A stretch of 21,680 nucleotides of DNA from Gammaproteobacteria bacterium (GTDB taxonomy: Bacteria > Pseudomonadota > Gammaproteobacteria > Arenicellales > Arenicellaceae). This document shows positions 1-7,145 of this stretch, in pieces (within the stretch, counting starts at the first letter, position 1; each line of letters starts with the position of its first letter). The translations under genes and the position numbers were made by a program. Under the pieces are notes generated by a model, which saw only the letters and a program-made list of their open reading frames with translations, ran no database searches and was not told the DNA's origin. Where the stretch lies: assembly GCA_030426005.1 (NCBI GenBank), contig JAUHZM010000013.1:1-21680 (forward strand), in the 5' to 3' direction.

Positions 1-745
1 TGTAGACTTCATCACGTGTGATCTGCTTTTCGATCACTTCCAGCCCCATGTCTTCTTGCATAAGCTGGACTACGGTGTCACGCGTGATGCCTTCCAACGC
101 GGAGGTCAGGCTTGGTGTATACACTTTGCCACGACGCACGATGAAAATATTTTCGCCACTGCCTTCGGCGACGTAGCCATTGGTATCCAACATCAAGGCT
201 TCGTCATAGCCAGCGTTCTCGGCTTCTTGCAAGGCCATGATCGAGTTGGTGTAGTGACCGTTGGTTTTTGCTTTCGCCATCGTACTGTTAACGTGATGAC
301 GATTAAACGAGGACGTTTTAATGCGGATGCCGTTTTCCAGTGCTTCGTCACCCAAATACGCGCCCCATTCCCAGGCCGAGATACTCAGGTGGACTTTCAA
401 ACCTTTGGCATGCAGGCCCATGGCTTCCGAACCATAGAACGCCATTGGACGCAGATACGCCGTCTTCAGCTGATTCTTGCGGATGATTTCACATTGCGCG
501 GCGTTGATTTCGTCAACCGAAAACGGAATTGTCATGCCCATAATTTTGGCCGACTGCAGTAAACGTTCAGTATGACGACCTAAGCGGAAAATTGCCGGAC
601 CCTGATCCGTTGCATACGCACGCACACCTTCAAACACACCGACTCCGTAATGTAAGGTATGGGTTAGCACATGGACTTTCGCCTCGCGCCAATCAACAAA
701 CTCTCCATCCATCCAGATGAACCCATCACGATCATCAAACGACAT
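1..745 (-). CDS. ilvE: Branched-chain amino acid aminotransferase, C-terminal part cut by the window edge
   Basis: This enzyme is a fold-type IV PLP aminotransferase. It carries out the last, reversible step of leucine, isoleucine and valine synthesis, moving the amino group of glutamate to the branched-chain 2-oxo acid in the cytoplasm. Reading the minus strand from the ATG at 745 gives MSFDDRDGFIWMDGEFVDW, then HTLHYGVGVFEGVRAY, the Lys-containing MAKAKTNGHYTNS segment that should hold the PLP lysine, and GYVAEGSGENIFIVRRG and LEGITRDTV near the edge. These are class-IV aminotransferase (IlvE) landmarks. About 248 codons are present; the usual length is about 305, so roughly 60 residues lie outside the window. 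A GGAGAG ribosome binding site stands 8 bases before the ATG. The gene diverges from the DGPF/ECF42 unit. Confidence 0.95.
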   Translation of the reverse strand, partial: MSFDDRDGFIWMDGEFVDWREAKVHVLTHTLHYGVGVFEGVRAYATDQGPAIFRLGRHTERLLQSAKIMGMTIPFSVDEINAAQCEIIRKNQLKTAYLRPMAFYGSEAMGLHAKGLKVHLSISAWEWGAYLGDEALENGIRIKTSSFNRHHVNSTMAKAKTNGHYTNSIMALQEAENAGYDEALMLDTNGYVAEGSGENIFIVRRGKVYTPSLTSALEGITRDTVVQLMQEDMGLEVIEKQITRDEVY

Positions 746-821
746 TGTTATTCTCTCCGATAATTGAAGTTGAGTGCGGTGAACCACAGTTGACATCGCC
801 GTAAACCGGCGTAGATCGGTG

Positions 822-827
822 ATTATA
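822..827 (-). promoter_or_regulatory. Probable sigma-70 -10 element for ilvE
   Basis: On the minus strand this is a perfect TATAAT, preceded by TCAATTCCT. The -35 region about 17 bases upstream is poor (GGCTCA). A start near 815 would give a leader of about 70 bases, which contains a short CGCCG/CGGCG hairpin at 797-811. This is inferred from sequence only. Confidence 0.45.
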
Positions 828-866
828 AGGAATTGAGAAAAATATGAGCCTTTTTTTTAACAAAAC

Positions 867-893
867 TGTCGAAATTCGCGTAGTTTGTTCGTC
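867..893 (+). promoter_or_regulatory. Putative ECF42-type promoter (TGTCGA, 17 bases, CGTC)
   Basis: TGTCGA at 867-872 and CGTC at 890-893 are separated by exactly 17 bases. As I recall the published work on ECF42 sigma factors in Streptomyces, their targets carry TGTCGA in the -35 region and CGA/TC in the -10 region. Here the motif lies directly upstream of a DGPF gene followed by an ECF42 sigma gene, so it is the expected autoregulatory promoter. The predicted start near 900 leaves about 50 bases of leader before the ATG at 953. Confidence 0.7.
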
Positions 894-899
894 TGATGA

Positions 900-914
900 T
901 TGAAACCGTTTCAA
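900..914. promoter_or_regulatory. Perfect inverted repeat TTGAAA-CCG-TTTCAA, possible operator
   Basis: Two perfect 6-base arms are separated by CCG, just downstream of the predicted -10 of the ECF42 promoter and overlapping its expected transcription start. A dimeric repressor bound here would block initiation. Which regulator might bind is unknown; the symmetry is seen and the role is inferred. Confidence 0.35.
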
Positions 915-952
915 GCTCGGTTTCGTTCATTAACGTAAACAGGAGAAAAACA

Positions 953-1294
953 ATGCAATATATGGCGCTTATCTATTCAACGGAAGACGCAGACGACGTG
1001 GATTTCGACACACTGATCCAACAATACACTGAATTCGGCGAAAAGGCCGCCGCCGCTGGTGTGATCGCAGATGACGGCAACGCGCTGGAACCCGTCTCAA
1101 CTGCCACCACGGTGCGCCTACGCAACGGCAAAGCCGAGATCACGGACGGCCCGTTTGCTGAAACCAAGGAACAACTCGGTGGCTATTATATTTTCGATTG
1201 CGAGACCCTGGACGAAGCCTTACATTGGGCGGCGCAAATACCGAGTGCTCGTTACGGCAGCATCGAAGTCAGACCCGTGATGCAATTTGACTGA
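953..1294 (+). CDS. DGPF-domain (YCII-related) protein
   Basis: This is a 113-residue protein of the YCII-related/DGPF family. It shows the family signature TDGPFAETKEQLGGYYIFD at about residues 63-81, followed by TLDEALHWAAQIP and the GSIEVRPV end. The family folds like a ferredoxin-like dimer, and its biochemical role is unsettled. DGPF genes are the standard partners of ECF42 sigma factors, as here. I chose the ATG at 953 rather than an upstream ATG at 896, because AGGAG stands 7 bases before it, the N-terminus MQYMALIY is typical of the family, and the upstream extension would overlap the promoter and palindrome. Its stop overlaps the next start by 8 bases. It is probably transcribed by the sigma factor encoded next to it. 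Confidence 0.93.
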   Translation: MQYMALIYSTEDADDVDFDTLIQQYTEFGEKAAAAGVIADDGNALEPVSTATTVRLRNGKAEITDGPFAETKEQLGGYYIFDCETLDEALHWAAQIPSARYGSIEVRPVMQFD

Positions 1295-2516
1295 TCGCGA
1301 CTGGCAAACCGATTTGGCACACCTGTACCGTGCCAAATCGGGCCGTATATTGGCCTATCTGGTGGCGCAATGCGGCGATATTCAACGTGCTGAGGACGCA
1401 CTGCACGATGCGTTTACCAAAGCCACCACACAATGGTCGGGCGATTCAATACCCGACGTACCCGAGGCATGGCTAATCACCACCGCCAAACGCAAGCTGG
1501 TCGATGTCTGGCGTCAGCAACAACGCCATCACAGCTTACAGCAACAATTCGCCGTCGATTCGCTTGATTCAGCGGTCTCTGACGAAGCGCTACAAGAAAT
1601 CCCCGACGAACGCCTAAAGCTCATTTTCACCTGTTGTCATCCAGCGTTAAATCGCCCCGCTCAGGTGGCACTGACGCTAAAAACCCTGTGTGGACTGAGT
1701 CCGCGCGAGATCGCTCGGGCCTATCTAAGCTCTGAGACCGCGATACAACAACGCCTGGTGCGTGCCAAACAAAAAATCCGCACGACCGGAATCGCCTACG
1801 AAGTTCCTAGCGGCGACGATCTACCCGCGCGATTAAATTCGGTGCTGGCAGTGATCTACTTAATCTACAACGAATCTCACACCGCATTCGAAGGCCAAAC
1901 GCTAAGCCGCGCGGATTTAGCCAATGAGGCACTGCGCCTGGCGAATCTGGTAAATCAGTTGCTGCCAGACCCGGAAGCCAGTGGCTTATTGGCCTTGTTG
2001 ACCTTGCACCAGGCGCGTCAAGCTGCACGGCAATCCCCCAAAGGTGCGTATATTCCATTGGCGGAGCAAGACCGAAAACGCTGGAATCAAACCCAGATCG
2101 CCGAAGGCCGAACACGACTGATCAACACACTACGCCGCGGCAAACCCGGGCCGTACCAGCTGGAAGCGGCCATCAGCGCGGTACACTGTGAAGCCGACTC
2201 ATGGAACACCACCGACTGGGAGCAGATCGTGCGCCTATATCGACGGTTATATAAACTCGTGCCATCCCCGGTGGTCAAACTCAATGAACTGGTCGCCGCG
2301 GCGCAAATCGCACCAATTCACGACATACGACAACAAGTGGCTGAGCTTGAAACAGCATTGCAAGACTATCAACCATATTATGCGGCCCGCGCTGACTTAG
2401 CTGCGCGCGCAGGCCAATTTGAGCAGGCCAAACAGGACTACCGAGTCGCCATTAAGCTGAGTAGCAACTTTGTGGAAAAAGCGTATCTCGATTCAAAGTT
2501 GACGGCGCTTGCTTAG
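1287..2516 (+). CDS. ECF42-group RNA polymerase sigma factor with C-terminal TPR-like domain
   Basis: This is a 409-residue sigma factor. Region 2 spans about residues 8-75 and includes EDALHDAFTKA and WLITTAKRKLVDVWR. Region 4 spans about 110-165, with LKTLCGLSPREIARAYL and AIQQRLVRAKQKIR. A long helical extension from about 180 to the end contains AVIYLIYNE and C-terminal TPR-like repeats. That architecture (COG4941 type) and the DGPF neighbour place it in the ECF42 group. These factors have no membrane anti-sigma factor; the extension is thought to control activity. The only workable start overlapping the DGPF gene is TTG at 1287, 8 bases inside that gene, with no good ribosome binding site, so translation is probably coupled. 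The stop lies 4 bases from the end of the convergent glyoxalase gene. Confidence 0.92.
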   Translation: MTDRDWQTDLAHLYRAKSGRILAYLVAQCGDIQRAEDALHDAFTKATTQWSGDSIPDVPEAWLITTAKRKLVDVWRQQQRHHSLQQQFAVDSLDSAVSDEALQEIPDERLKLIFTCCHPALNRPAQVALTLKTLCGLSPREIARAYLSSETAIQQRLVRAKQKIRTTGIAYEVPSGDDLPARLNSVLAVIYLIYNESHTAFEGQTLSRADLANEALRLANLVNQLLPDPEASGLLALLTLHQARQAARQSPKGAYIPLAEQDRKRWNQTQIAEGRTRLINTLRRGKPGPYQLEAAISAVHCEADSWNTTDWEQIVRLYRRLYKLVPSPVVKLNELVAAAQIAPIHDIRQQVAELETALQDYQPYYAARADLAARAGQFEQAKQDYRVAIKLSSNFVEKAYLDSKLTALA

Positions 2517-2520
2517 ATAA

Positions 2521-3321
2521 TTACCAGGTATTGCGCAATTCACGCAGCTTGAGGAACACAGCCTCTTCGCTCGGTGAAGTGCCTAAATCTGGGAATTGCT
2601 GACTCAATTCGGCCAGTAAGGAACCACTGTCGAGTCGAAAAAAGGTATTTACCAAACGCTCCATACCGATATTTGAGATAAAGTGTTTATCACTGGGCCA
2701 TTGCTGCATCGCCGCCAATAGGCTCTGCGCCGCCGCGTTGTCCGGCTCATAACGGAGTGTGAACTCCAGATTATTCACAATATAGTCGTGACCCGGATAC
2801 ACCCGAGTGGTGTCCGGCAACTTGAAAATCTGTTCCGCGAACGTCTGGTACAAAGTCTGTGGATTGCCGCCATTGTGGCAGTTACCAACCCCCGCATTAA
2901 ACAGCGTGTCGCCGCTGAACAATGCCGGCGCAGCCTTGTCATCTCCCAGATAGTAAAAGCAGGAGTGACAGAATGTATGACCCGGTGTATCGAGCGTAAT
3001 CAGCTCCACTGAGGTGCCGATCTGCACACTGTCACCAGCCCGCAAGCCGACATCCACATTTGGAATTTTGTCAGTCGCTTGGTGGTGTGCATACAAGGTG
3101 GCGCCGGTGGCCTGAATCACTGGCTCATTGCCGCCGATATGGTCGTGATGCTCATGGGTATTGAGTACACCACGGATGTCCCAGCCCAGCGTGCGCGCAC
3201 GTGCAAGCAAGCTGGCATGATCTAGGGGATCGATGGCGACCGCTTCACGCGTTTCCGCACACGCAACCAAATACATGTAATTTCGCAGGCTGTTTCCAAC
3301 CGCAATTTGTTCGACCAGCAT
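2521..3321 (-). CDS. Hydroxyacylglutathione hydrolase-like metallo-beta-lactamase-fold protein (glyoxalase II type)
   Basis: The 266-residue length matches glyoxalase II, which hydrolyses S-D-lactoylglutathione to glutathione and D-lactate in methylglyoxal detoxification. All binuclear metal ligands are visible: H56, H58, D60 and H61 in THEHHDHIGG, H115 in TPGHT, D138 in FSGDTLF and H178 in YPGHDY. The C-terminal part carries FFR and SEEAVFLKLRELRN, like the glutathione-binding domain of GloB. One departure is the GVGNCHNGGNPQTLYQ loop (about 144-159), where typical GloB has a GCGR...EGTP segment, so the substrate could be another thioester. GAGAGG lies before the ATG. It is divergent from uup and convergent with the ECF42 gene. 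Confidence 0.85.
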   Translation of the reverse strand: MLVEQIAVGNSLRNYMYLVACAETREAVAIDPLDHASLLARARTLGWDIRGVLNTHEHHDHIGGNEPVIQATGATLYAHHQATDKIPNVDVGLRAGDSVQIGTSVELITLDTPGHTFCHSCFYYLGDDKAAPALFSGDTLFNAGVGNCHNGGNPQTLYQTFAEQIFKLPDTTRVYPGHDYIVNNLEFTLRYEPDNAAAQSLLAAMQQWPSDKHFISNIGMERLVNTFFRLDSGSLLAELSQQFPDLGTSPSEEAVFLKLRELRNTW

Positions 3322-3338
3322 CGCTACCTCTCACTACC

Positions 3339-3352
3339 TAAACAATCGTTTA
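3339..3352. promoter_or_regulatory. Small inverted repeat TAAAC-AATC-GTTTA in the gloB-like/uup divergent region
   Basis: Two perfect 5-base arms are separated by 4 bases and lie in the 71-base gap between the two divergent genes. It could be a small operator or chance; such short arms are not strong evidence. A possible -10-like TGATACACT follows towards uup. Confidence 0.2.
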
Positions 3353-3392
3353 ATGATACACTGCACTCCGTTTTGCACGCCGTCACATCACC

Positions 3393-5255
3393 ATGTCCAT
3401 AATTGCCTTAAAGAACGTCAGCATTAGCTTCGGCGCGGATGCCATTTTAGAGCATGCCGACCTGATTATCGAACCGAACGAACGCATCGGCCTGATCGGT
3501 CGAAATGGCGCAGGCAAGTCCACCTTACTCAAATTGATTGATGGCGAGGTATTGCCCGACGACGGTGAAGTGCTGATTCAACAAGGCGCTCGCACTGGGC
3601 GCTTGATTCAGGAAGTTCCCAACGACATCGATTACGACATTCGCAGCGTGATTGCACTGGGCAATGCTGAAGCTGGCGAAACGCTGGCGCAATATTATTT
3701 GTTGGATGGCGCACAACAAAGCGCGTCGCAGGAATTACAACACGCCTTAAACGAACACGACGGCTGGACCCTAGATCGACGTGTCCAAACCCTGTGTTCT
3801 AAGTTTGACCTAGACCCCAATGTTCCATTTGCGCAACTCTCGGGTGGTATGAAACGCCGCGTGTTGATGGCTCGTGCATTGGTGGACGAACCCGACATTC
3901 TGTTGCTGGATGAGCCGACCAACCATTTAGATATCGACACCATTCTGTGGTTAGAAAACCTACTCCTTGGCCTTAATGTCACGCTGATCATCGTGTCGCA
4001 CGACCGAAGTTTTATCGATGCGCTGTGTACGCGCATCGTCGAGTTGGACCGTGGCTTGATCACGTCTTACCCCGGCAATTTCCAACGCTACCTCACCACC
4101 AAGGCCAAAGCACTGGAAGACGAGGCCGCGCACAACGCCAAGTTCGATAAAAAGCTGGCGCAGGAAGAAGTCTGGATTCGACAAGGCATTCAAGCCCGCC
4201 GCACCCGAAACGAAGGGCGCGTTCGGGCACTCAAGAAAATGCGTGAAGAGCGTCGCCAGCGTCGTGAACGGCAAGGCACGGCTAGCATCAGTCTGAATCA
4301 ATCTGGTAAGTCCGGCAAAGTCGTGATTGAAGCGGAGCATCTGCACGTGAGCTTCGACGGCAAACCCATCATCGAGGATTTCAGTTGCCGCATCCTGCGT
4401 GGCGACAAAGTCGGTATTATTGGCCCCAACGGGTGCGGCAAATCCACCTTAATCAAAATCCTCACTGGGGAAAATGCGCCGCAGTCCGGACAAATCAAAA
4501 TTGGTACCAATCTGGAAATTGCCTATCTGGACCAGCATCGCGCGGCGATTCGCGACGATCTGAGTGTGCAAGATAATGTCTCCGGCAATACGGAGATTGA
4601 GATCAACGGCCAACGCAAGCACATCATGGGCTACTTACAGGACTTCCTGTTCAGCCCTTCGCGTGCGCGCGCACCAGCAGCCAAATTGTCTGGCGGCGAA
4701 CGTAACCGGCTTATGCTGGCCAAACTGTTTACCCGCCCATTCAACTTCCTGGTATTGGACGAGCCAACCAACGACCTCGACTACGAAACGCTGGAGCTGC
4801 TAGAACAATTGTTGATGGACTACACCGGCACGCTGTTACTGGTTAGCCACGACCGGACTTTTCTTGACAACGTGGTGACCTCAACCATTGCGTTTGAGGG
4901 CGACGGCAAAGTGTATGAATACGTCGGTGGTTATCAGGATTGGCTGGCGCAAAAACGCGACCAAGCACCTACAGAAACTGAAGCGCCCGCGGCGAAACAA
5001 ACCAGCGCCAAACCTGCCACGGCACCGGCAAAATCAAAAAAACTCAGCTACAAATTGCAGTATGAGTTAGACCACCTACCCGCCAAGATCAGTGAACTGG
5101 AAAGCAAGATAGAAAGCTTGACCAACACCATGGCTGACGCCAGTTTCTATCAGCAGGACGCGGACACCATTGCCGCCACCGGCACCGAACTCAAAGAACT
5201 GCAAGCCGAGCTTGAGACCGCGTTTGAACGCTGGGAAGAGCTCGAGTCCATGTAA
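3393..5255 (+). CDS. uup: ABC-F family ATPase Uup
   Basis: This is a 620-residue soluble protein with two ABC ATPase domains and no membrane segments. Domain 1 has Walker A GRNGAGKST at 36-44, signature LSGGM at 149-153 and Walker B with D173/E174 followed by PTNHLD. Domain 2 has Walker A GPNGCGKST from 344, signature LSGGE at 432-436 and Walker B with D456/E457. The linker between them carries IRQGIQARRTRNEGRVRAL, which is nearly diagnostic for Uup. A low-complexity Ala/Pro/Lys stretch leads to a C-terminal coiled coil at about 550-620, the DNA-binding domain of Uup. Known Uup binds branched DNA and the ribosome and limits precise excision of transposons. The ribosome binding site is weak. 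The stop is 12 bases from that of the convergent pilin gene. Confidence 0.95.
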   Translation: MSIIALKNVSISFGADAILEHADLIIEPNERIGLIGRNGAGKSTLLKLIDGEVLPDDGEVLIQQGARTGRLIQEVPNDIDYDIRSVIALGNAEAGETLAQYYLLDGAQQSASQELQHALNEHDGWTLDRRVQTLCSKFDLDPNVPFAQLSGGMKRRVLMARALVDEPDILLLDEPTNHLDIDTILWLENLLLGLNVTLIIVSHDRSFIDALCTRIVELDRGLITSYPGNFQRYLTTKAKALEDEAAHNAKFDKKLAQEEVWIRQGIQARRTRNEGRVRALKKMREERRQRRERQGTASISLNQSGKSGKVVIEAEHLHVSFDGKPIIEDFSCRILRGDKVGIIGPNGCGKSTLIKILTGENAPQSGQIKIGTNLEIAYLDQHRAAIRDDLSVQDNVSGNTEIEINGQRKHIMGYLQDFLFSPSRARAPAAKLSGGERNRLMLAKLFTRPFNFLVLDEPTNDLDYETLELLEQLLMDYTGTLLLVSHDRTFLDNVVTSTIAFEGDGKVYEYVGGYQDWLAQKRDQAPTETEAPAAKQTSAKPATAPAKSKKLSYKLQYELDHLPAKISELESKIESLTNTMADASFYQQDADTIAATGTELKELQAELETAFERWEELESM

Positions 5256-5267
5256 GTAAGCGACTTA

Positions 5268-5759
5268 TTAGCGACAGCGTCCCGGTAGAAATAAGGTTTC
5301 TACGTCAGTCAAATTCGTCCCCGCGGCATGCATCCCGGGCGGCACCGCAGCGTTTCCACAAATCCACGAGATTGGTGTGCTTGGTTCGTCCTTGACGTAC
5401 ACCGGTCGAATCGACAAAACCTTGTCGTGCAAGGAATCAGGCAGCTTCTGACCCAGCGTCAAATGCATCACACCATCGCGAATCTCCAATCTCCGCAGAT
5501 AATTGCCTTTAATCTTATCGGGTTCTGGCAGCCCCGCAGCGGCATTGTCCTCGGGAAAATTGCCGGTGTTACTGCGGTAATACGCAGCCACATAGGCTTT
5601 GTACGGCTCCACCAACTCGATGGTTTCGACCATACGCTGTTGTGTAATGCGGCCCAAGTTAGACGGCAAGGCCAAGGTCGCCAGAATTGCGATCACGGCG
5701 ACCACCACCATCAACTCGAGTAGTGAAAAGCCTACGATCTTTTTCCGCATGACCAACAC
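5268..5759 (-). CDS. Type IV pilin / pseudopilin-like protein with prepilin signal
   Basis: This is a 163-residue prepilin. The short basic leader MRKKIVG is followed by the cleavage site G|FSLLEL, with Glu at position 5 of the mature protein, and a hydrophobic helix VVVAVIAILATLALPS. A globular domain ends with a probable disulfide loop between the Cys of SWICGN and the Cys of LPGRC, as in PilA-type pilins. It would be processed by a prepilin peptidase elsewhere and inserted in a pilus or type II-like fibre. The GTG at 5759 directly follows the stop of the antiporter gene and has GGTGG 5 bases upstream. The ATG at 5750 gives a more usual 7-residue leader. Either start leaves the pilin as the last gene of the operon. 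No other pilus gene is nearby. Confidence 0.88.
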   Translation of the reverse strand: MLVMRKKIVGFSLLELMVVVAVIAILATLALPSNLGRITQQRMVETIELVEPYKAYVAAYYRSNTGNFPEDNAAAGLPEPDKIKGNYLRRLEIRDGVMHLTLGQKLPDSLHDKVLSIRPVYVKDEPSTPISWICGNAAVPPGMHAAGTNLTDVETLFLPGRCR

Positions 5760-7145
5760 TTAAACCACCATATAACCCATGACCAGATACGCCACCACTG
5801 TAATCACACCACACACCAGCGCGTAAGGCAGCTGCGTGCGGACGTGATCCAGAATATCGCATCCCGCCGCGAGTGAGGACACCGCCGTGGTGTCCGACAC
5901 CGGAGAACAATGGTCACCAAACACACCGCCGCCTAATACGGCTGCCAACATTAATGACGGTGGCAGGCCTAAGTTCAGTGCAATCGGCATCGCAATCGGC
6001 ACCAGCAAGGCAAAAGTACCCCACGATGTGCCGGTGGTAAAGGACGCAAAAGCACCAGCAATAAACACGATGGCTGGCACGGTAAACAAGGGTAAGTAAT
6101 CTGCCACCAGGCCTGCGATAAACACACCGGTGCCTAACTCTTTCACGCTGGCGCCGAGGGCAATCGATAACAGCAGAATGGTGACCAGTGGTAACAGCTC
6201 GCCCATGCCCTTAAAGCCCTCATCCAACACCTGACGACCGGTAAAGCGTGCCTGCGTCACCAGCATCAGATAGCCAACGGTCGTGGCCAATGCAGTGGCA
6301 TACAACACCGACTTCGAACCGCTGCCAGCCATAATGTCGCCACCGCCGGTCCAGACCATAAACCCAAGCATGGAGACAACCAACACCGCCAACGGAATCA
6401 GCATGTCACGCGTACGACCAGCTTGATGCTCAAATTCCACTTCGGTCACGGGCGCATTGCTGGCCTCGGTGCGCGCCATCGGGCCATACACCTTGCCGCT
6501 AATCACGGTATAAAGCACCAACAATAAAGTAGACCAAGCGTAAACATTCAAGGGAATCGTCGACACCAAAATCGACACTGCATCTTGCTGATCAAAGTAA
6601 GAGGCAATCAAGCCGAGCACGAATGCGCCCCAAGCATTCAGCAGAATCAAAATACAAATCGGCGCACTGGTGGAGTCGATGATATAAGCCAAGCGCTCCC
6701 GACTCATATTGAACTTATCAAACAGCCCTCGCGACAGAATCCCCGCTGTGAGCACACTCAAATTTGACTCAATAAAGATCACCACGCCAGTACCAAAGGT
6801 GACCAGTCCGGTTCGACGTGGTGTAGTGGCAATGCCGGACTTCACCAGCCGATTCACGGTGGCACGCACACCGCCAGAGAATCGCATGTAGGCCAGCAAC
6901 GCACCGACCAGCACGCAGAACAGGAGTAATCGCGTGTTGCCTTGATCAGCAAATACCGAGACCACCCGTTCAATGGTGTTCAACAATCCGGTGGTCGGGG
7001 CATAATGTCCACCGTCCATCAGCAGCAGCCACTCTGATGCAAAGATGGCCAACACCAATGCGATCACGACGTCCCGTCGCCACATCACATACGCAATTGC
7101 CACCAGCGCGGGCAGAATACTTAACCAAGCAGGGAGTTGTGTCAT
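5760..7145 (-). CDS. NhaC-family Na+/H+ antiporter-type transporter
   Basis: This is a 461-residue inner-membrane protein with about eleven hydrophobic segments. Family landmarks are FIESNLSVLTAG near residue 130, GTSWGTFALLVPIAMPIA near 380, and FGDHCSPVSDTTAVSSLAAGCD with DHVRTQLPYA near the C-terminus. These belong to the NhaC superfamily, which contains Na+/H+ and malate/lactate antiporters and the predicted methionine transporter MetT. I start it at the ATG at 7145, not at the longer frame from 7181, because GGAGG stands 7 bases before it and it overlaps the metC stop by 4 bases (ATGA). This indicates translational coupling to metC. The substrate cannot be read from the sequence; the coupling makes a sulfur amino acid plausible. 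Confidence 0.9.
   Translation of the reverse strand: MTQLPAWLSILPALVAIAYVMWRRDVVIALVLAIFASEWLLLMDGGHYAPTTGLLNTIERVVSVFADQGNTRLLLFCVLVGALLAYMRFSGGVRATVNRLVKSGIATTPRRTGLVTFGTGVVIFIESNLSVLTAGILSRGLFDKFNMSRERLAYIIDSTSAPICILILLNAWGAFVLGLIASYFDQQDAVSILVSTIPLNVYAWSTLLLVLYTVISGKVYGPMARTEASNAPVTEVEFEHQAGRTRDMLIPLAVLVVSMLGFMVWTGGGDIMAGSGSKSVLYATALATTVGYLMLVTQARFTGRQVLDEGFKGMGELLPLVTILLLSIALGASVKELGTGVFIAGLVADYLPLFTVPAIVFIAGAFASFTTGTSWGTFALLVPIAMPIALNLGLPPSLMLAAVLGGGVFGDHCSPVSDTTAVSSLAAGCDILDHVRTQLPYALVCGVITVVAYLVMGYMVV

Noticed and set aside
56..562. Long plus-strand open frame of 168 codons
   Set aside because: It is the shadow of ilvE on the opposite strand, which has clear conserved motifs, a ribosome binding site and normal codon structure.
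797..811. CGCCG/CGGCG hairpin in the ilvE leader as an attenuator
   Set aside because: The stem is only five pairs, no T run follows on the minus strand and no leader peptide rich in branched-chain codons was seen.
2517..2520. Terminator between the convergent ECF42 and glyoxalase genes
   Set aside because: Only four bases separate the stops and no stem-loop with T run was found. The same holds for the 12-base gap between uup and the pilin gene.
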